Below, piece after piece: positions 18,189 through 27,765 of a stretch of 64,000 nt of DNA. The stretch covers positions 996,001-1,060,000 of the forward strand of contig NZ_CP102280.1 in NCBI RefSeq assembly GCF_025150085.1, read 5' to 3'. How positions within the stretch are numbered: the first letter of the stretch is position 1; each line of letters starts with the position of its first letter. Position numbers and translations under genes: made by a program. The notes below the pieces were generated by a model, which was given only the letters and a program-made list of their open reading frames with translations, ran no database searches and was not told the origin of the DNA. The DNA comes from Dorea longicatena. Its GTDB lineage: Bacteria; Bacillota; Clostridia; Lachnospirales; Lachnospiraceae.

Positions 18189-19130
18189 ATGAAAGTATTA
18201 GTGACGGGTGTTGGCGGACAGCTTGGTCATGATGTGATGAACGAACTGGCATCCCGCGGATATGAGGGAATCGGTTCGGACATCAAAGAAACATACAGCG
18301 GAATTCAGGATGGTACAGCGGTGACAACAATGCCGTATGTACCGATGGATATCACAGATGCAGCTTCGGTAGAAAAAGTCCTGACAGAGGCTGCTCCGGA
18401 TGTAGTGGTACATTGTGCGGCATGGACAGCCGTTGATCTTGCGGAAGATGAAGATAAGAAAGACATCGTAAAAGCTGTCAATGCAACAGGAACAAAGAAT
18501 ATTGCAGATGTATGCAAGAAACTGGACTGTAAGATGGTTTACATCAGCACAGACTATGTATTCGACGGACAGGGAACGAAAGCATGGGAACCGGATTGCA
18601 AAGATTACAAACCTCTGAACGTATACGGAGAAAGTAAACTGGCGGGAGAACTTGCAGTGTCTGAGACTCTGGATAAGTATTTTATCGTACGTATCGCATG
18701 GGTATTTGGAAAGAATGGAAAGAACTTTATCAAGACAATGTTAAATGTGGCAAAGACACATGATACATTAAAGGTTGTAAATGACCAGATCGGAACACCG
18801 ACCTATACATTTGACCTTGCAAGACTTCTTGTTGACATGATAGAGACAGATAAATATGGTTACTACCATGCAACCAACGAAGGCGGATATATCAGCTGGT
18901 ATGACTTTACGAAAGAAATCTTCCGTCAGGCAACAGCACTTGGACATGAAGAATATAGTGAAGAGAAAGTAACCGTTCTTCCTGTAACAACAGAAGAATA
19001 TGGAGTGTCAAAAGCTGCGAGACCTTTTAACAGCAGACTGGATAAGAGTAAGCTTGCAGAAAATGGATTTACCCCACTTCCGACATGGCAGGATGCGCTT
19101 GGAAGATATCTGAAAGAAATCGAATTCTAA
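18189..19130 (+). CDS. rmlD: dTDP-4-dehydrorhamnose reductase
   Basis: 313 residues. It reduces dTDP-4-keto-L-rhamnose to dTDP-L-rhamnose with NAD(P)H, the last step. The nucleotide site is VTGVGGQLGHDV, ISTDYVFDG is the conserved central block, and NVYGESKLAGE gives YxxxK. A small insertion near residue 35-50 (ETYSGIQDG) is longer than in many homologues. It is placed before rmlC, so the operon order is A-B-D-C. Confidence 0.95.
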   Translation: MKVLVTGVGGQLGHDVMNELASRGYEGIGSDIKETYSGIQDGTAVTTMPYVPMDITDAASVEKVLTEAAPDVVVHCAAWTAVDLAEDEDKKDIVKAVNATGTKNIADVCKKLDCKMVYISTDYVFDGQGTKAWEPDCKDYKPLNVYGESKLAGELAVSETLDKYFIVRIAWVFGKNGKNFIKTMLNVAKTHDTLKVVNDQIGTPTYTFDLARLLVDMIETDKYGYYHATNEGGYISWYDFTKEIFRQATALGHEEYSEEKVTVLPVTTEEYGVSKAARPFNSRLDKSKLAENGFTPLPTWQDALGRYLKEIEF

Positions 19131-19142
19131 GGAGATAATAAA

Positions 19143-19751
19143 ATGGGACAGATTAAAGTAGAAAAAAATGCAGGCGGTATCCAGGGACTTTGTGTGATCG
19201 AACCAACGGTACACGGTGACGCAAGAGGATACTTTATGGAGACATACAACCAGAAAGACATGGAGGAAGCCGGACTTACAATGCAGTTCGTTCAGGACAA
19301 TCAATCATGCTCAACAAAAGGAGTTTTAAGAGGATTACATTTCCAGAAAGAATTTCCACAGGGCAAACTGGTACGAGTCGTAAAAGGTTCTGTATTTGAT
19401 GTTGCTGTAGACTTGAGAAGTGACAGTGAGACATACGGAAAATGGTTCGGTGTGGAGCTGACAGAAGAAAATAAGAAACAGTTCTATATTCCGGAAGGAT
19501 TCGCACATGGATTCCTGGTATTGAGTGATATTGCTGAGTTCTGCTACAAATGTACAGACTTCTATCACCCGGGAGATGAAGGCGGTCTTGCATGGAACGA
19601 TCCTGAGATCGGTATCGAGTGGCCGACACTGACAGGAGAGTACAAAGGAACAGCTTCCGGTGAAGGATATGCACTGGAAGATGGAACTGCGCTGAACTTA
19701 AGCGAAAAAGATCAGCTCTGGGTTGGATTAAAGGATACATTCCATTTTTAA
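19143..19751 (+). CDS. rmlC: dTDP-4-dehydrorhamnose 3,5-epimerase
   Basis: 202 residues, slightly longer than the usual ~180. It epimerises C3 and C5 of the keto sugar. Family blocks: GDARGYFMETY, NQSCSTKGVLRGLHFQ with the catalytic histidine, IPEGFAHGFLVLS, and WNDPEIGIEWP. AAGGAG precedes the ATG. It is the last gene of the operon, followed by a strong terminator. Confidence 0.95.
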   Translation: MGQIKVEKNAGGIQGLCVIEPTVHGDARGYFMETYNQKDMEEAGLTMQFVQDNQSCSTKGVLRGLHFQKEFPQGKLVRVVKGSVFDVAVDLRSDSETYGKWFGVELTEENKKQFYIPEGFAHGFLVLSDIAEFCYKCTDFYHPGDEGGLAWNDPEIGIEWPTLTGEYKGTASGEGYALEDGTALNLSEKDQLWVGLKDTFHF

Positions 19752-19799
19752 ATCGCCATGCGTTCGAAAGAAGCTGCCAGTGGCAGGTTCTGTAGATTT

Positions 19800-19850
19800 A
19801 AGATAATAAAAGCTTCGGATCATACGAATCCGGAGCTTTTTTGTTATCTT
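19800..19850 (+). terminator. Intrinsic terminator of the rml operon
   Basis: A long stem: AAAAGCTTCGGAT (19808-19820) pairs with ATCCGGAGCTTTT (19828-19840) with one wobble, followed by a T run, and flanking AGATAA/TTATCT extend the base of the stem. Confidence 0.9.
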
Positions 19851-19885
19851 AAACTGTTATTCATATAATATTAAGAATATAAATA

Positions 19886-19914
19886 TTGCTCAATTATTAA
19901 CTATATGTTACAAT
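19886..19914 (+). promoter_or_regulatory. Sigma-A-type promoter for the second glycosyltransferase operon
   Basis: TTGCTC at 19886-19891 and TACAAT at 19909-19914 with a 17-base spacer, about 50 bases before the next gene and directly after the rml terminator. Confidence 0.6.
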
Positions 19915-19965
19915 AAATCGGATAAAAAGGGAAAATATGTAATAATATGTACGAGGAATATCTTA

Positions 19966-21783
19966 ATGAGTGGTAAATTAGATTATATAAATATGATAAA
20001 AAAAGTATCTCCCTATAATTTGAAAAAGGGGATACTTTATTTGCGCCATTATGGACCGAAAGGATTCTGGATAAAATTAACAGAACGTTTCCAGAAAAGC
20101 GATATTGATTATAAAGAATGGTATGAAAATCACAGACCATCTGAACAGGAATTAGAAAGAGAACGGAAGCAGGTATTTGAATACAGTCCTAAGATCAGCA
20201 TCCTGGTACCGGTATACAATACACCGGAGGTGTTTTTAAAGCAGATGATCCAGTCAGTGAGAAAGCAGACTTATACGAACTGGGAATTGTGTATTGCCAA
20301 TGCTAATCCTTCTAATCAGGAAGTAAGTAGTATTCTGAATGTTGCAGGCAAGAAGGACAACAGGATCAAAGTAGTGGATGTTCCGGAAAATGAAGGAATT
20401 GCACAGAATACGAACAGAGCATTGGAGATCGCAACGGGAGAATTTGTAGGATTGCTGGATCATGATGATCTTCTGGAAGAAAATGCACTGTATGAAATTG
20501 TAAGCTGCCTGAACAAAGATCGCAAGACAGATGTGCTATATACAGACGAAGATAAAGTGACGACAGATTTGGATGAATATTTTTCTCCGAATTTTAAGCC
20601 GGACTTTAATCTGGATATGTTGAGAGCAAATAATTACATCTGTCATTTTTTTGTTGCAAAAAAAGCATTAATTGAATCGGTAGGAAAGTTCAGAGCGGAA
20701 TATAACGGGGCGCAGGATTATGATCTGATCTTACGATGTACGGAACAGGCGGAAAGAATCTCTCATGTTGCAAAGATATTATATCACTGGCGGGTGCATA
20801 AGGAATCAACAGCAGATAATCCTTTAAGTAAAATGTATGCATATGAAGCTGGAAAGAAGGCAATCGAAGATCATCTCAGACGATGCCATACAAAAGGAGA
20901 AGTCCTTCAGACGGAAAATCTTGGATTTTACAGAGTAAAATATCCTGTGACAGGAAATCCGCTGGTGTCTATTCTGATCCCGAATAAAGATCAGGCAGAG
21001 ACATTAGATAAATGCCTGAAGTCAATAGAAAAACTGACGGATTATGAGAATTATGAAATTATCATTATTGAGAATAATAGTACGGAAGAGAAGACTTTTG
21101 AATACTATGAACAGATTTGCAATGATAAGATCCGTGTCGTATACTGGAAAAAAGAATTTAATTATTCGGCAATTAATAATTTTGGTGCAAAACAGGCAAA
21201 GGGAGATTATTTACTGCTGTTAAATAATGACATGGAAGTGATAAGTCGTGACTGGCTTACAGAGTTGCTTTCAACATGTCAGCGAAAAGAAGTCGGTGCA
21301 GTAGGTGCTAGACTATATTATCCGGATGATACGGTGCAGCATGCGGGAATTATCATTGGAATCGGAGGAGTTGCCGGCAGTGTCTTTGTCGGTATGAAAC
21401 GCGGTTATACAGGATATATGCACAGAGCGGCTATCCAGCAGGATTTAAGTGCCGTGACAGCGGCCTGTATGATGATGAAACGTTCGGTATTTGAAGAAGT
21501 CGGCGGACTGGAAGAAGAGCTGAAAGTAGCGTTTAATGATGTGGATCTGTGTCTTAGAATACGGGAAAAAGGACATCTGATCGTGTATGATCCATATGTA
21601 GAGTTATATCATTATGAATCTAAGACCAGAGGAGCTGAAGATACGAAAGAAAAAGTGCGCAGATTTCAGGGAGAGATAGAATATATGCGCAGCCATTGGA
21701 TTGACATATTGAAAAATGGAGATCCAGCGTATAATCCGAATCTTTCCTTAAAAAAATGGGACTATTCCCTGAAAGTGAACTAA
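19966..21783 (+). CDS. Two-domain glycosyltransferase family 2
   Basis: 605 residues with two GT2 domains. After an ~85-residue N-terminal region, domain one opens with KISILVPVYNTPEVF and has the metal site GLLDHDDLLEE. Domain two opens near residue 325 with LVSILIPNKDQAET and has LLLLNNDMEV. Such double enzymes build repeating units by alternating two sugars; rhamnose is a likely donor next to the rml operon. Specificity is inferred. Confidence 0.85.
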   Translation: MSGKLDYINMIKKVSPYNLKKGILYLRHYGPKGFWIKLTERFQKSDIDYKEWYENHRPSEQELERERKQVFEYSPKISILVPVYNTPEVFLKQMIQSVRKQTYTNWELCIANANPSNQEVSSILNVAGKKDNRIKVVDVPENEGIAQNTNRALEIATGEFVGLLDHDDLLEENALYEIVSCLNKDRKTDVLYTDEDKVTTDLDEYFSPNFKPDFNLDMLRANNYICHFFVAKKALIESVGKFRAEYNGAQDYDLILRCTEQAERISHVAKILYHWRVHKESTADNPLSKMYAYEAGKKAIEDHLRRCHTKGEVLQTENLGFYRVKYPVTGNPLVSILIPNKDQAETLDKCLKSIEKLTDYENYEIIIIENNSTEEKTFEYYEQICNDKIRVVYWKKEFNYSAINNFGAKQAKGDYLLLLNNDMEVISRDWLTELLSTCQRKEVGAVGARLYYPDDTVQHAGIIIGIGGVAGSVFVGMKRGYTGYMHRAAIQQDLSAVTAACMMMKRSVFEEVGGLEEELKVAFNDVDLCLRIREKGHLIVYDPYVELYHYESKTRGAEDTKEKVRRFQGEIEYMRSHWIDILKNGDPAYNPNLSLKKWDYSLKVN

Positions 21784-21793
21784 CGGAGAAATT

Positions 21794-22747
21794 ATGTGTG
21801 AAGTAACAATCGTAATACCTAATTACAAAGGAAAAGAGTATCTGTTTTCCTGTGTGAAAAGTTTGTATGAAAAGGATCAGACAGAAAAGAAAATCCTGAT
21901 CATAGATAATGCCTCGAATGATGGAAGTATAGAGGAAGTTGTAAAAGAATATCCGGAAGTTGAATGTGTGATGCTGGATAAGAACTATGGCTTTTGCAGA
22001 GCAGTTAATATCGGTATTGAAAAGACAGATACACCATATGTGATCTTGTTAAATAATGATACGGTGATAAAAGATAACTATGTAAAGTATCTGCTGGATT
22101 CGATCAAGAAAGATCCGAACATATTTTCTGTGGAGCCTAAGATGATCCAGTATCATGATCCGTCCAAAATTGACAGCGCAGGAACCTATTATAATGCACT
22201 TGGATGGGCATACGCATATGGAAAAGACAAAAGTGTGAAGAAATACAATAATATAAGAAAGATTTTTGCAGCATGCGGAGGGGCTTCAATCTATCGGAAA
22301 AAAGTATTTGAAGAGATTGGAATGTTTGATGAGAAGCATTTTGCATATCTGGAAGACATAGATGTGGGATATCGTGCCAGGATAGCGGGATACGATAATT
22401 TATATGAACCCAAATCAGAAGTGATCCATGTGGGAAGTGCGGCAAGCGGAGCAAGATATAATGAATTTAAAGTCAAGATGTCTTCACGCAATAATGTATA
22501 TCTGATATATAAAAATATGCCGGTTGTACAGAAGATACTGAACAGTCCGTTCCTTTTTGTGGGATTTTTGGTGAAGTACCTGTTTTTCCTTCGCAAGGGA
22601 TACGGAAAGCTATATGTCAATGGTATTAAAGAAGGGCTGCATATGGGGGAAAAATCAGATAAAGTAAAATATGAATCCGGCCATCTTAAGAATTATATAA
22701 AGATTCAGATAGAACTATGGATAAATATTTTCCGGCGTCTGGCATAG
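21794..22747 (+). CDS. WbbL-like rhamnosyltransferase, glycosyltransferase family 2
   Basis: 317 residues. It opens with VTIVIPNYKGKEYL, then IIDNASNDGSIE and VILLNNDTVI, with GGASIYRKKVFEEIG and FAYLEDIDVGYRARIAGY further on. These are hallmarks of WbbL/RfbF-type rhamnosyltransferases. It begins 10 bases after the double-domain enzyme. It probably adds rhamnose to a lipid-linked acceptor at the inner membrane face. Confidence 0.82.
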   Translation: MCEVTIVIPNYKGKEYLFSCVKSLYEKDQTEKKILIIDNASNDGSIEEVVKEYPEVECVMLDKNYGFCRAVNIGIEKTDTPYVILLNNDTVIKDNYVKYLLDSIKKDPNIFSVEPKMIQYHDPSKIDSAGTYYNALGWAYAYGKDKSVKKYNNIRKIFAACGGASIYRKKVFEEIGMFDEKHFAYLEDIDVGYRARIAGYDNLYEPKSEVIHVGSAASGARYNEFKVKMSSRNNVYLIYKNMPVVQKILNSPFLFVGFLVKYLFFLRKGYGKLYVNGIKEGLHMGEKSDKVKYESGHLKNYIKIQIELWINIFRRLA

Positions 22748-22782
22748 GAAAACGAAATAATAGATAAAGTTGGTGAGTAAAA

Positions 22783-24186
22783 TTGATCAAGGAAAATCAA
22801 GGGTTATTAAATAAAATACATGTGGTACTGGATGCGGTAGTGATTGTAATTTCGTATGTGCTTTCATGGTATCTGAGATTCAGGAGCGGCATTTTTGAGA
22901 TGGATCCGTGGTATCTTTCTCTGCAAGTATATATGAGTGTACTGATATTCATTATACCGGGATATCTGTTGCTATATTATATTTTTCAGTTATATACTCC
23001 GAAAAGAGTCAGAGGAAGAAGACTGGAAGCATGGAATATCCTTCAGGCGAACACGATAGGCTTTCTGGTATTTATTTTAGTACTTTATTTCAGACATCAG
23101 ACAGATTTTTCCAGAACGATGATCTTTGTTTTTTACTGTATTAATATTTTTCTGGAAATAGTAGAGCGTAATGTGATCAGAATGGGACTTCGGAAGATCA
23201 GAAGTCAGGGATTTAATCAGAAACATATCTTACTGATCGGATACAGCCGTGCGGCAGAACAGTACATTGACAGAATCCTGGCAAATCCGGACTGGGGATA
23301 TAATATCCGGGGTATCCTTGCCGATAATGTTCCTAGAGGAACAGAATATAAGAAGGTCAGGGTACTGGGAAGAATTGATAATCTGGAAATTGTGCTGCCG
23401 GAAAATAAACTGGATGAAATCGTAATTACACTGGGTCTGGCTGAATATCATAAGCTGGAAAGAATTGTTAAAATGTGTGAAAAATCAGGTGTGCATACGA
23501 AATTTATTCCGGATTATAATAACGTTATACCGACCAAGCCGTACACCGAAGATCTGCAGGGACTTCCGGTGATCAATATCCGAAGAGTTCCGTTAAGTGA
23601 TCCGCTGAATAAATGGATGAAACGCGGAGTGGATATATTTGGAGCAATTGTAGCAATTATTCTCTTTTCTCCGGTTATGATCGTAACGGCAATTATGATC
23701 AAGAAGACTTCGCCGGGGCCTTTGATCTTTTCGCAGGAAAGAGTAGGGCTGCAGAATCGTCCGTTTAAAATGTATAAATTCCGTTCAATGATCGTACAGG
23801 ATGAGAAAAAAGAAAAGAAAGGCTGGACGACCAAAGATGATCCGCGTGTTACGACGGTCGGAAGGTTTATAAGAAAAACAAGTATAGATGAACTGCCTCA
23901 GCTTTTTAATGTCCTTCGAGGGGACATGAGTCTTGTAGGGCCGAGACCGGAAAGACCGCAGTTTGTAGAAAAGTTTAAAGAAGAAATACCTCGGTATATG
24001 ATCAAACATCAGGTAAGACCGGGACTTACGGGATGGGCTCAGGTAAATGGATACAGAGGAGATACGTCTATTAAGAAGAGAATAGAGCATGATCTGTATT
24101 ATATTGAAAACTGGACACTTGGATTTGACTTTAAGATTATATTTTTAACATTTTTCAAAGGATTTATTAATAAAAATGCCTATTAG
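22783..24186 (+). CDS. Polyprenyl-phosphate sugar-1-phosphate transferase (WbaP/WcaJ-like)
   Basis: 467 residues from a TTG start with a GGTGAG ribosome site. Four or five helices cover ~10-130, then a CoA-binding-like domain (HILLIGYSRAAEQYI), another helix near 285, and the catalytic bacterial sugar transferase domain: FKMYKFRSM, TSIDELPQLFNVLRGDMS, LVGPRPERP, RPGLTGWAQV. It puts the first sugar phosphate on undecaprenyl phosphate and so starts the glycan. Whether glucose or galactose is used cannot be told. Confidence 0.92.
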   Translation: MIKENQGLLNKIHVVLDAVVIVISYVLSWYLRFRSGIFEMDPWYLSLQVYMSVLIFIIPGYLLLYYIFQLYTPKRVRGRRLEAWNILQANTIGFLVFILVLYFRHQTDFSRTMIFVFYCINIFLEIVERNVIRMGLRKIRSQGFNQKHILLIGYSRAAEQYIDRILANPDWGYNIRGILADNVPRGTEYKKVRVLGRIDNLEIVLPENKLDEIVITLGLAEYHKLERIVKMCEKSGVHTKFIPDYNNVIPTKPYTEDLQGLPVINIRRVPLSDPLNKWMKRGVDIFGAIVAIILFSPVMIVTAIMIKKTSPGPLIFSQERVGLQNRPFKMYKFRSMIVQDEKKEKKGWTTKDDPRVTTVGRFIRKTSIDELPQLFNVLRGDMSLVGPRPERPQFVEKFKEEIPRYMIKHQVRPGLTGWAQVNGYRGDTSIKKRIEHDLYYIENWTLGFDFKIIFLTFFKGFINKNAY

Positions 24187-24201
24187 CTTTAAGGAGAAGT
24201 C

Positions 24202-25311
24202 ATGAGTAAACGTAATAAAAAAAGATTAACCAGAAGACAGCAGGAAATACGAAGAAAAAGACTGAAAAAACGCAGAAGACGCAGAAGACTTGTAATTATT
24301 TTGGAATTGATCATTCTGTGTATTCTGGGAACAACAGCGTTTGGCTTATTTAAGCTGGGAAAAATGGAACGCACCAATCTTTCGAATATAAAGAACAACG
24401 GACTGAAACAGACCGGATATACCAATGTTGCATTATTTGGTCTGGATTCAAGAGGAAAGGATCTTGGAAAAGGAAACCGGACAGATACGATTATGATCGC
24501 AAGCATCAATAATGAAACCAAAAAAGTAAAGCTTGTGTCTGTGTACAGGGATACGATGTTAAAACAGAACGGAGAGCATTATGATAAAGCCAATGCGGCT
24601 TATTCAGTAGGCGGACCTGAGACGGCAGTCAATATGCTCAATGAGAATCTGGATCTTGATATTCAGGATTATGTCAGTGTCAATTTCCTTGCATTAGCCG
24701 ATGTGATAGATATGGTTGATGGTATTACGGTAAAATTAACGGATGAAGAAGTTGTGCATATGAACAACTATTGTGTAGAGACTTCTAAAGTAACAGGTAA
24801 GAAATATAAGAAGATCGAACCGGCAGTAGCCGGAACGTATAAATTAAACGGCGTGCAGGCGGTATCTTATGCGAGAATAAGATATACAGCAGGCGGTGAT
24901 TATAAGAGAACAGAAAGACAAAGACTGGTCCTTAAGAAAACAGCAGATAAATTGAAACAGCAGGATCTGGCAACGCTTAATAAGATTATAGATAAGGTAA
25001 TGCCGGAGGTATCAACAAGCTTCACTACAAAGGAGATATTAAGTCTTGCCACAGGTGCCTTTGATTATGAGCTGGGCGAAACTACAGGTTTCCCGTTTGA
25101 TCTGGAAACTCCGGAACAGATACCGGGATACAGTGGTTCATATGTCATCCCGAAAGGACTGGAAGAAAATGTAATAAAGCTGCATCAATTCTTATATCCG
25201 AATAAGGATTATACACCGACGGCAACGGTTACAGATATAAGTAATACTTTGAATGATATGACCAATGTATATCCAAATACAACAGAAAGCGGAACATCAC
25301 AAAATGAATAA
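24202..25311 (+). CDS. LytR-CpsA-Psr family glycopolymer ligase (first copy)
   Basis: 369 residues: a very basic N-terminus, one helix at ~32-52, then the LCP domain. ALFGLDSRG with downstream RTDTIMIASI and SVYRDTM supply the conserved Arg/Asp residues that bind pyrophosphate; QRLVLKK is the later arginine block. LCP enzymes move glycans from polyprenyl pyrophosphate to peptidoglycan outside the cell. It shares HMNNYCVETSKVTGK exactly with the second copy at 26323. AAGGAG precedes the ATG. Confidence 0.93.
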   Translation: MSKRNKKRLTRRQQEIRRKRLKKRRRRRRLVIILELIILCILGTTAFGLFKLGKMERTNLSNIKNNGLKQTGYTNVALFGLDSRGKDLGKGNRTDTIMIASINNETKKVKLVSVYRDTMLKQNGEHYDKANAAYSVGGPETAVNMLNENLDLDIQDYVSVNFLALADVIDMVDGITVKLTDEEVVHMNNYCVETSKVTGKKYKKIEPAVAGTYKLNGVQAVSYARIRYTAGGDYKRTERQRLVLKKTADKLKQQDLATLNKIIDKVMPEVSTSFTTKEILSLATGAFDYELGETTGFPFDLETPEQIPGYSGSYVIPKGLEENVIKLHQFLYPNKDYTPTATVTDISNTLNDMTNVYPNTTESGTSQNE

Positions 25312-26221
25312 GAAGAAAGTAGATGTCGTAATTCCGGTATATCATCCGGGATCAGAATTTGAAAAGCTGATGGAGCGTCTGGAAAGACAGACCTATGAAG
25401 TAAACCGTATCTTTTTGATGCATACAACAGACGGACAGAGTCTGGAAAGCATGAAGGAACGTTATAAAAATGTGACAGTTGAAGAGATTACTCCGGATGA
25501 ATTTGATCATGCCGCAACGAGAGACAAAGGAATCCGGCAATCGGATGCAGATATTGTGATCTGTATGACACAGGATGCCTGCCCGGATAACGAGTATCTG
25601 GTAAGTGAACTGGTACAGGCTTTGGAAGAAGCAAATGTTGCAGTTGCGTATGCGAGACAGCTTCCTAGAAAAGAAAGTACATTATTAGAAAGATATACGA
25701 GACAATTTAATTATCCGCAGGAAAGCAAAGTGAAATCTTCGAAAGATCTGGAAAAAATGGGAATCAAAACATTCTTCTGTTCGGATGTATGTGCAGCCTA
25801 TAACCGGGATATGTATTTGAAAAACGGTGGATTCGAGAAAAAAGCAATATTTAATGAAGATATGATATACGCAGCGAAGGTTATAGAGAATGAACAGAAA
25901 GTATATTATAATGCAAAAGCAAGGGTAATCCATTCGCATAATTACAATTTTGCACAACAGTTTCACCGAAACTTTGATATGGCCGTTTCCCAGGCACAGC
26001 ATCCTGAGATATTCCGGAAGGTAAGCTCAGAAAAAGAAGGAATGAAACTGATAAAGAATACAGTCGCTTTTTTGATAAAACAGAGAAGGCCATGGCTTGT
26101 TTTTAAACTTTTCACAGATTGTGTAGCGAAATATGCAGGATATCTTCTTGGACGAAAATATCAAAAACTGCCGAAAAAGATTGTATTAAAATGCACAATG
26201 AATCCGAGATATTGGACATAA
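25304..26221 (+). CDS. Rhamnosyltransferase-like glycosyltransferase family 2
   Basis: 305 residues from the ATG at 25304, which overlaps the LCP stop by eight bases. KVDVVIPVYHPGSEF is the GT2 start; EFDHAATRDKGI and CMTQDACP are the blocks also found in the protein at 8443-9420. A conserved HSHNYNFAQQFHRNFD segment is common in this subfamily. It lies between two ligase genes, so it probably completes the glycan they attach. Confidence 0.8.
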   Translation: MNKKKVDVVIPVYHPGSEFEKLMERLERQTYEVNRIFLMHTTDGQSLESMKERYKNVTVEEITPDEFDHAATRDKGIRQSDADIVICMTQDACPDNEYLVSELVQALEEANVAVAYARQLPRKESTLLERYTRQFNYPQESKVKSSKDLEKMGIKTFFCSDVCAAYNRDMYLKNGGFEKKAIFNEDMIYAAKVIENEQKVYYNAKARVIHSHNYNFAQQFHRNFDMAVSQAQHPEIFRKVSSEKEGMKLIKNTVAFLIKQRRPWLVFKLFTDCVAKYAGYLLGRKYQKLPKKIVLKCTMNPRYWT

Positions 26222-26244
26222 ACAGGAAAACAGGACTGAAAATA

Positions 26245-26273
26245 TTGAAATTTAGAAAAAAATAGGGTAATAT
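26245..26273 (+). promoter_or_regulatory. Sigma-A-type promoter before the second LCP gene
   Basis: TTGAAA at 26245-26250 and TAATAT at 26268-26273, 17-base spacer, in the 101-base gap before 26323. Confidence 0.55.
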
Positions 26274-26322
26274 GTAAAAAGGTTTGTGTTAATTTAGGAT
26301 AAATGCGGAAAGGATATGAAGT

Positions 26323-27735
26323 ATGGCAAGAAATACAGGGAAAAAGGTCAGACGAAGAGGGCGTCGCAGAAAAAGAGGCTTTGCGACCTGGTCTATAGGG
26401 AAGAAAATAGGTGCTGTATTAGGCGGAACTCTTCTGGGCGTAGTAGTTATAGGATCAGTCATTCTGGCAAGTAAGATGAATAAACTGAGTTCGGTGAAAC
26501 TCGATACAGATAAATTAAACATTTCTGATGAAGTAAAACATGAAAAAGGATACACGAATGTAGCGTTATTTGGTCTGGATTCAAGAGAAAATGATCTGGG
26601 CAAAGGAAATCGAAGTGATACGATCATAATAGCAAGTCTGAATAATGATACGAAAGAAGTTAAATTGGTATCTATTTATCGTGATACATTATTAGAATTA
26701 GATGACGGAAGTTATAATAAAGCGAATTCTGCATATTCTTTTGGAGGACCGGAAGGCGCAGTATCGCTGATTAACCGTAATCTGGATATGAATATTGAAA
26801 AATATGTAACCGTAAACTTTAATGCACTGGTAGATGTTATCGATGCGGTAGGAGGACTGGATCTGGAACTGACGCATGATGAAGTTGTGCATATGAACAA
26901 CTATTGTGTCGAAACTTCAAAAGTAACAGGAAAAAGTTATGAGAAGATCGAGCCGGAAGTAGAGGGTACATATCATTTGAATGGTGTGCAGGCAGTGTCT
27001 TATTCCCGAATCCGTTATACGGAAGGAGGAGACTTTAAGCGTGCAGAACGTCAGCGCCTGGTATTACAGAAAATTGCAGATAAAGCGCAGAACATGAGTG
27101 TCGGCACTGTTAATAAGATCATAGACAGTGTATTTCCGCAGATATCAACAAACTTTACACTGGCTGAAATGATCGGATATGCAAAGAATCTTACAAAGTA
27201 TAAATTAGGAGATTCGATTGGTTTTCCGGCTGAAAATACAACGGATATGTTAAATGAAGTAGGAAGCGTCGTAATCCCGAAGACCTTGTCTTCGAATGTA
27301 CTTGAGGTGCATAAATTTCTGTTTGGAAGTGATGGGTATTCTGTATCCAGCACGATTGAAGGCATTGAAAGTGGTATTACTGCAAAAGCGTCAGATAAGG
27401 CCAAAAGCGGTACAACGATCGAGGATGATGAGACACCGGGAAGTAAGGGGTATTCGGAAAATTATTCCAATAATTCATCCGGAACCGGTACAACAAGAAG
27501 TACCTACGGAACAACGGGTGGAAGCACTTACGGAACCGGATCTTACGGTACGTCAAACGGATATTCCGGAGGAACATCGACGGGAAGCGGAACGACCGGA
27601 AGTACAGGCAGCACTTCCTCAGGAACTACGGGAACAACCGGAGGAACAGAAGGGACAACAACAGGAGGTGGAACGACCGGAGATAATGCAGGCAGCACTT
27701 CGGGAACCACTGGATCGACAGAAGGAACGGAATAA
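26323..27735 (+). CDS. LytR-CpsA-Psr family ligase with Gly/Thr/Ser-rich tail (second copy)
   Basis: 470 residues. The basic N-terminus (KKVRRRGRRRKR) leads into one helix at ~30-48 and an LCP domain to ~345 with ALFGLDSREND, RSDTIIIASL and IYRDTLL. The last ~95 residues are nearly all Gly, Thr, Ser with some Tyr and Asn, a flexible outside segment that may be glycosylated or thread the wall. It is paralogous to the first copy but has its own promoter. Confidence 0.92.
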   Translation: MARNTGKKVRRRGRRRKRGFATWSIGKKIGAVLGGTLLGVVVIGSVILASKMNKLSSVKLDTDKLNISDEVKHEKGYTNVALFGLDSRENDLGKGNRSDTIIIASLNNDTKEVKLVSIYRDTLLELDDGSYNKANSAYSFGGPEGAVSLINRNLDMNIEKYVTVNFNALVDVIDAVGGLDLELTHDEVVHMNNYCVETSKVTGKSYEKIEPEVEGTYHLNGVQAVSYSRIRYTEGGDFKRAERQRLVLQKIADKAQNMSVGTVNKIIDSVFPQISTNFTLAEMIGYAKNLTKYKLGDSIGFPAENTTDMLNEVGSVVIPKTLSSNVLEVHKFLFGSDGYSVSSTIEGIESGITAKASDKAKSGTTIEDDETPGSKGYSENYSNNSSGTGTTRSTYGTTGGSTYGTGSYGTSNGYSGGTSTGSGTTGSTGSTSSGTTGTTGGTEGTTTGGGTTGDNAGSTSGTTGSTEGTE

Positions 27736-27765
27736 ATAGTAATAAAAGATAAAGGGGTAGGTTAC

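Noticed and set aside
27296..27739. A 147-codon frame inside the second LCP gene
   Set aside because: It results from the repetitive Gly/Thr/Ser codons read in a shifted frame; charged low-complexity product, no start signal.
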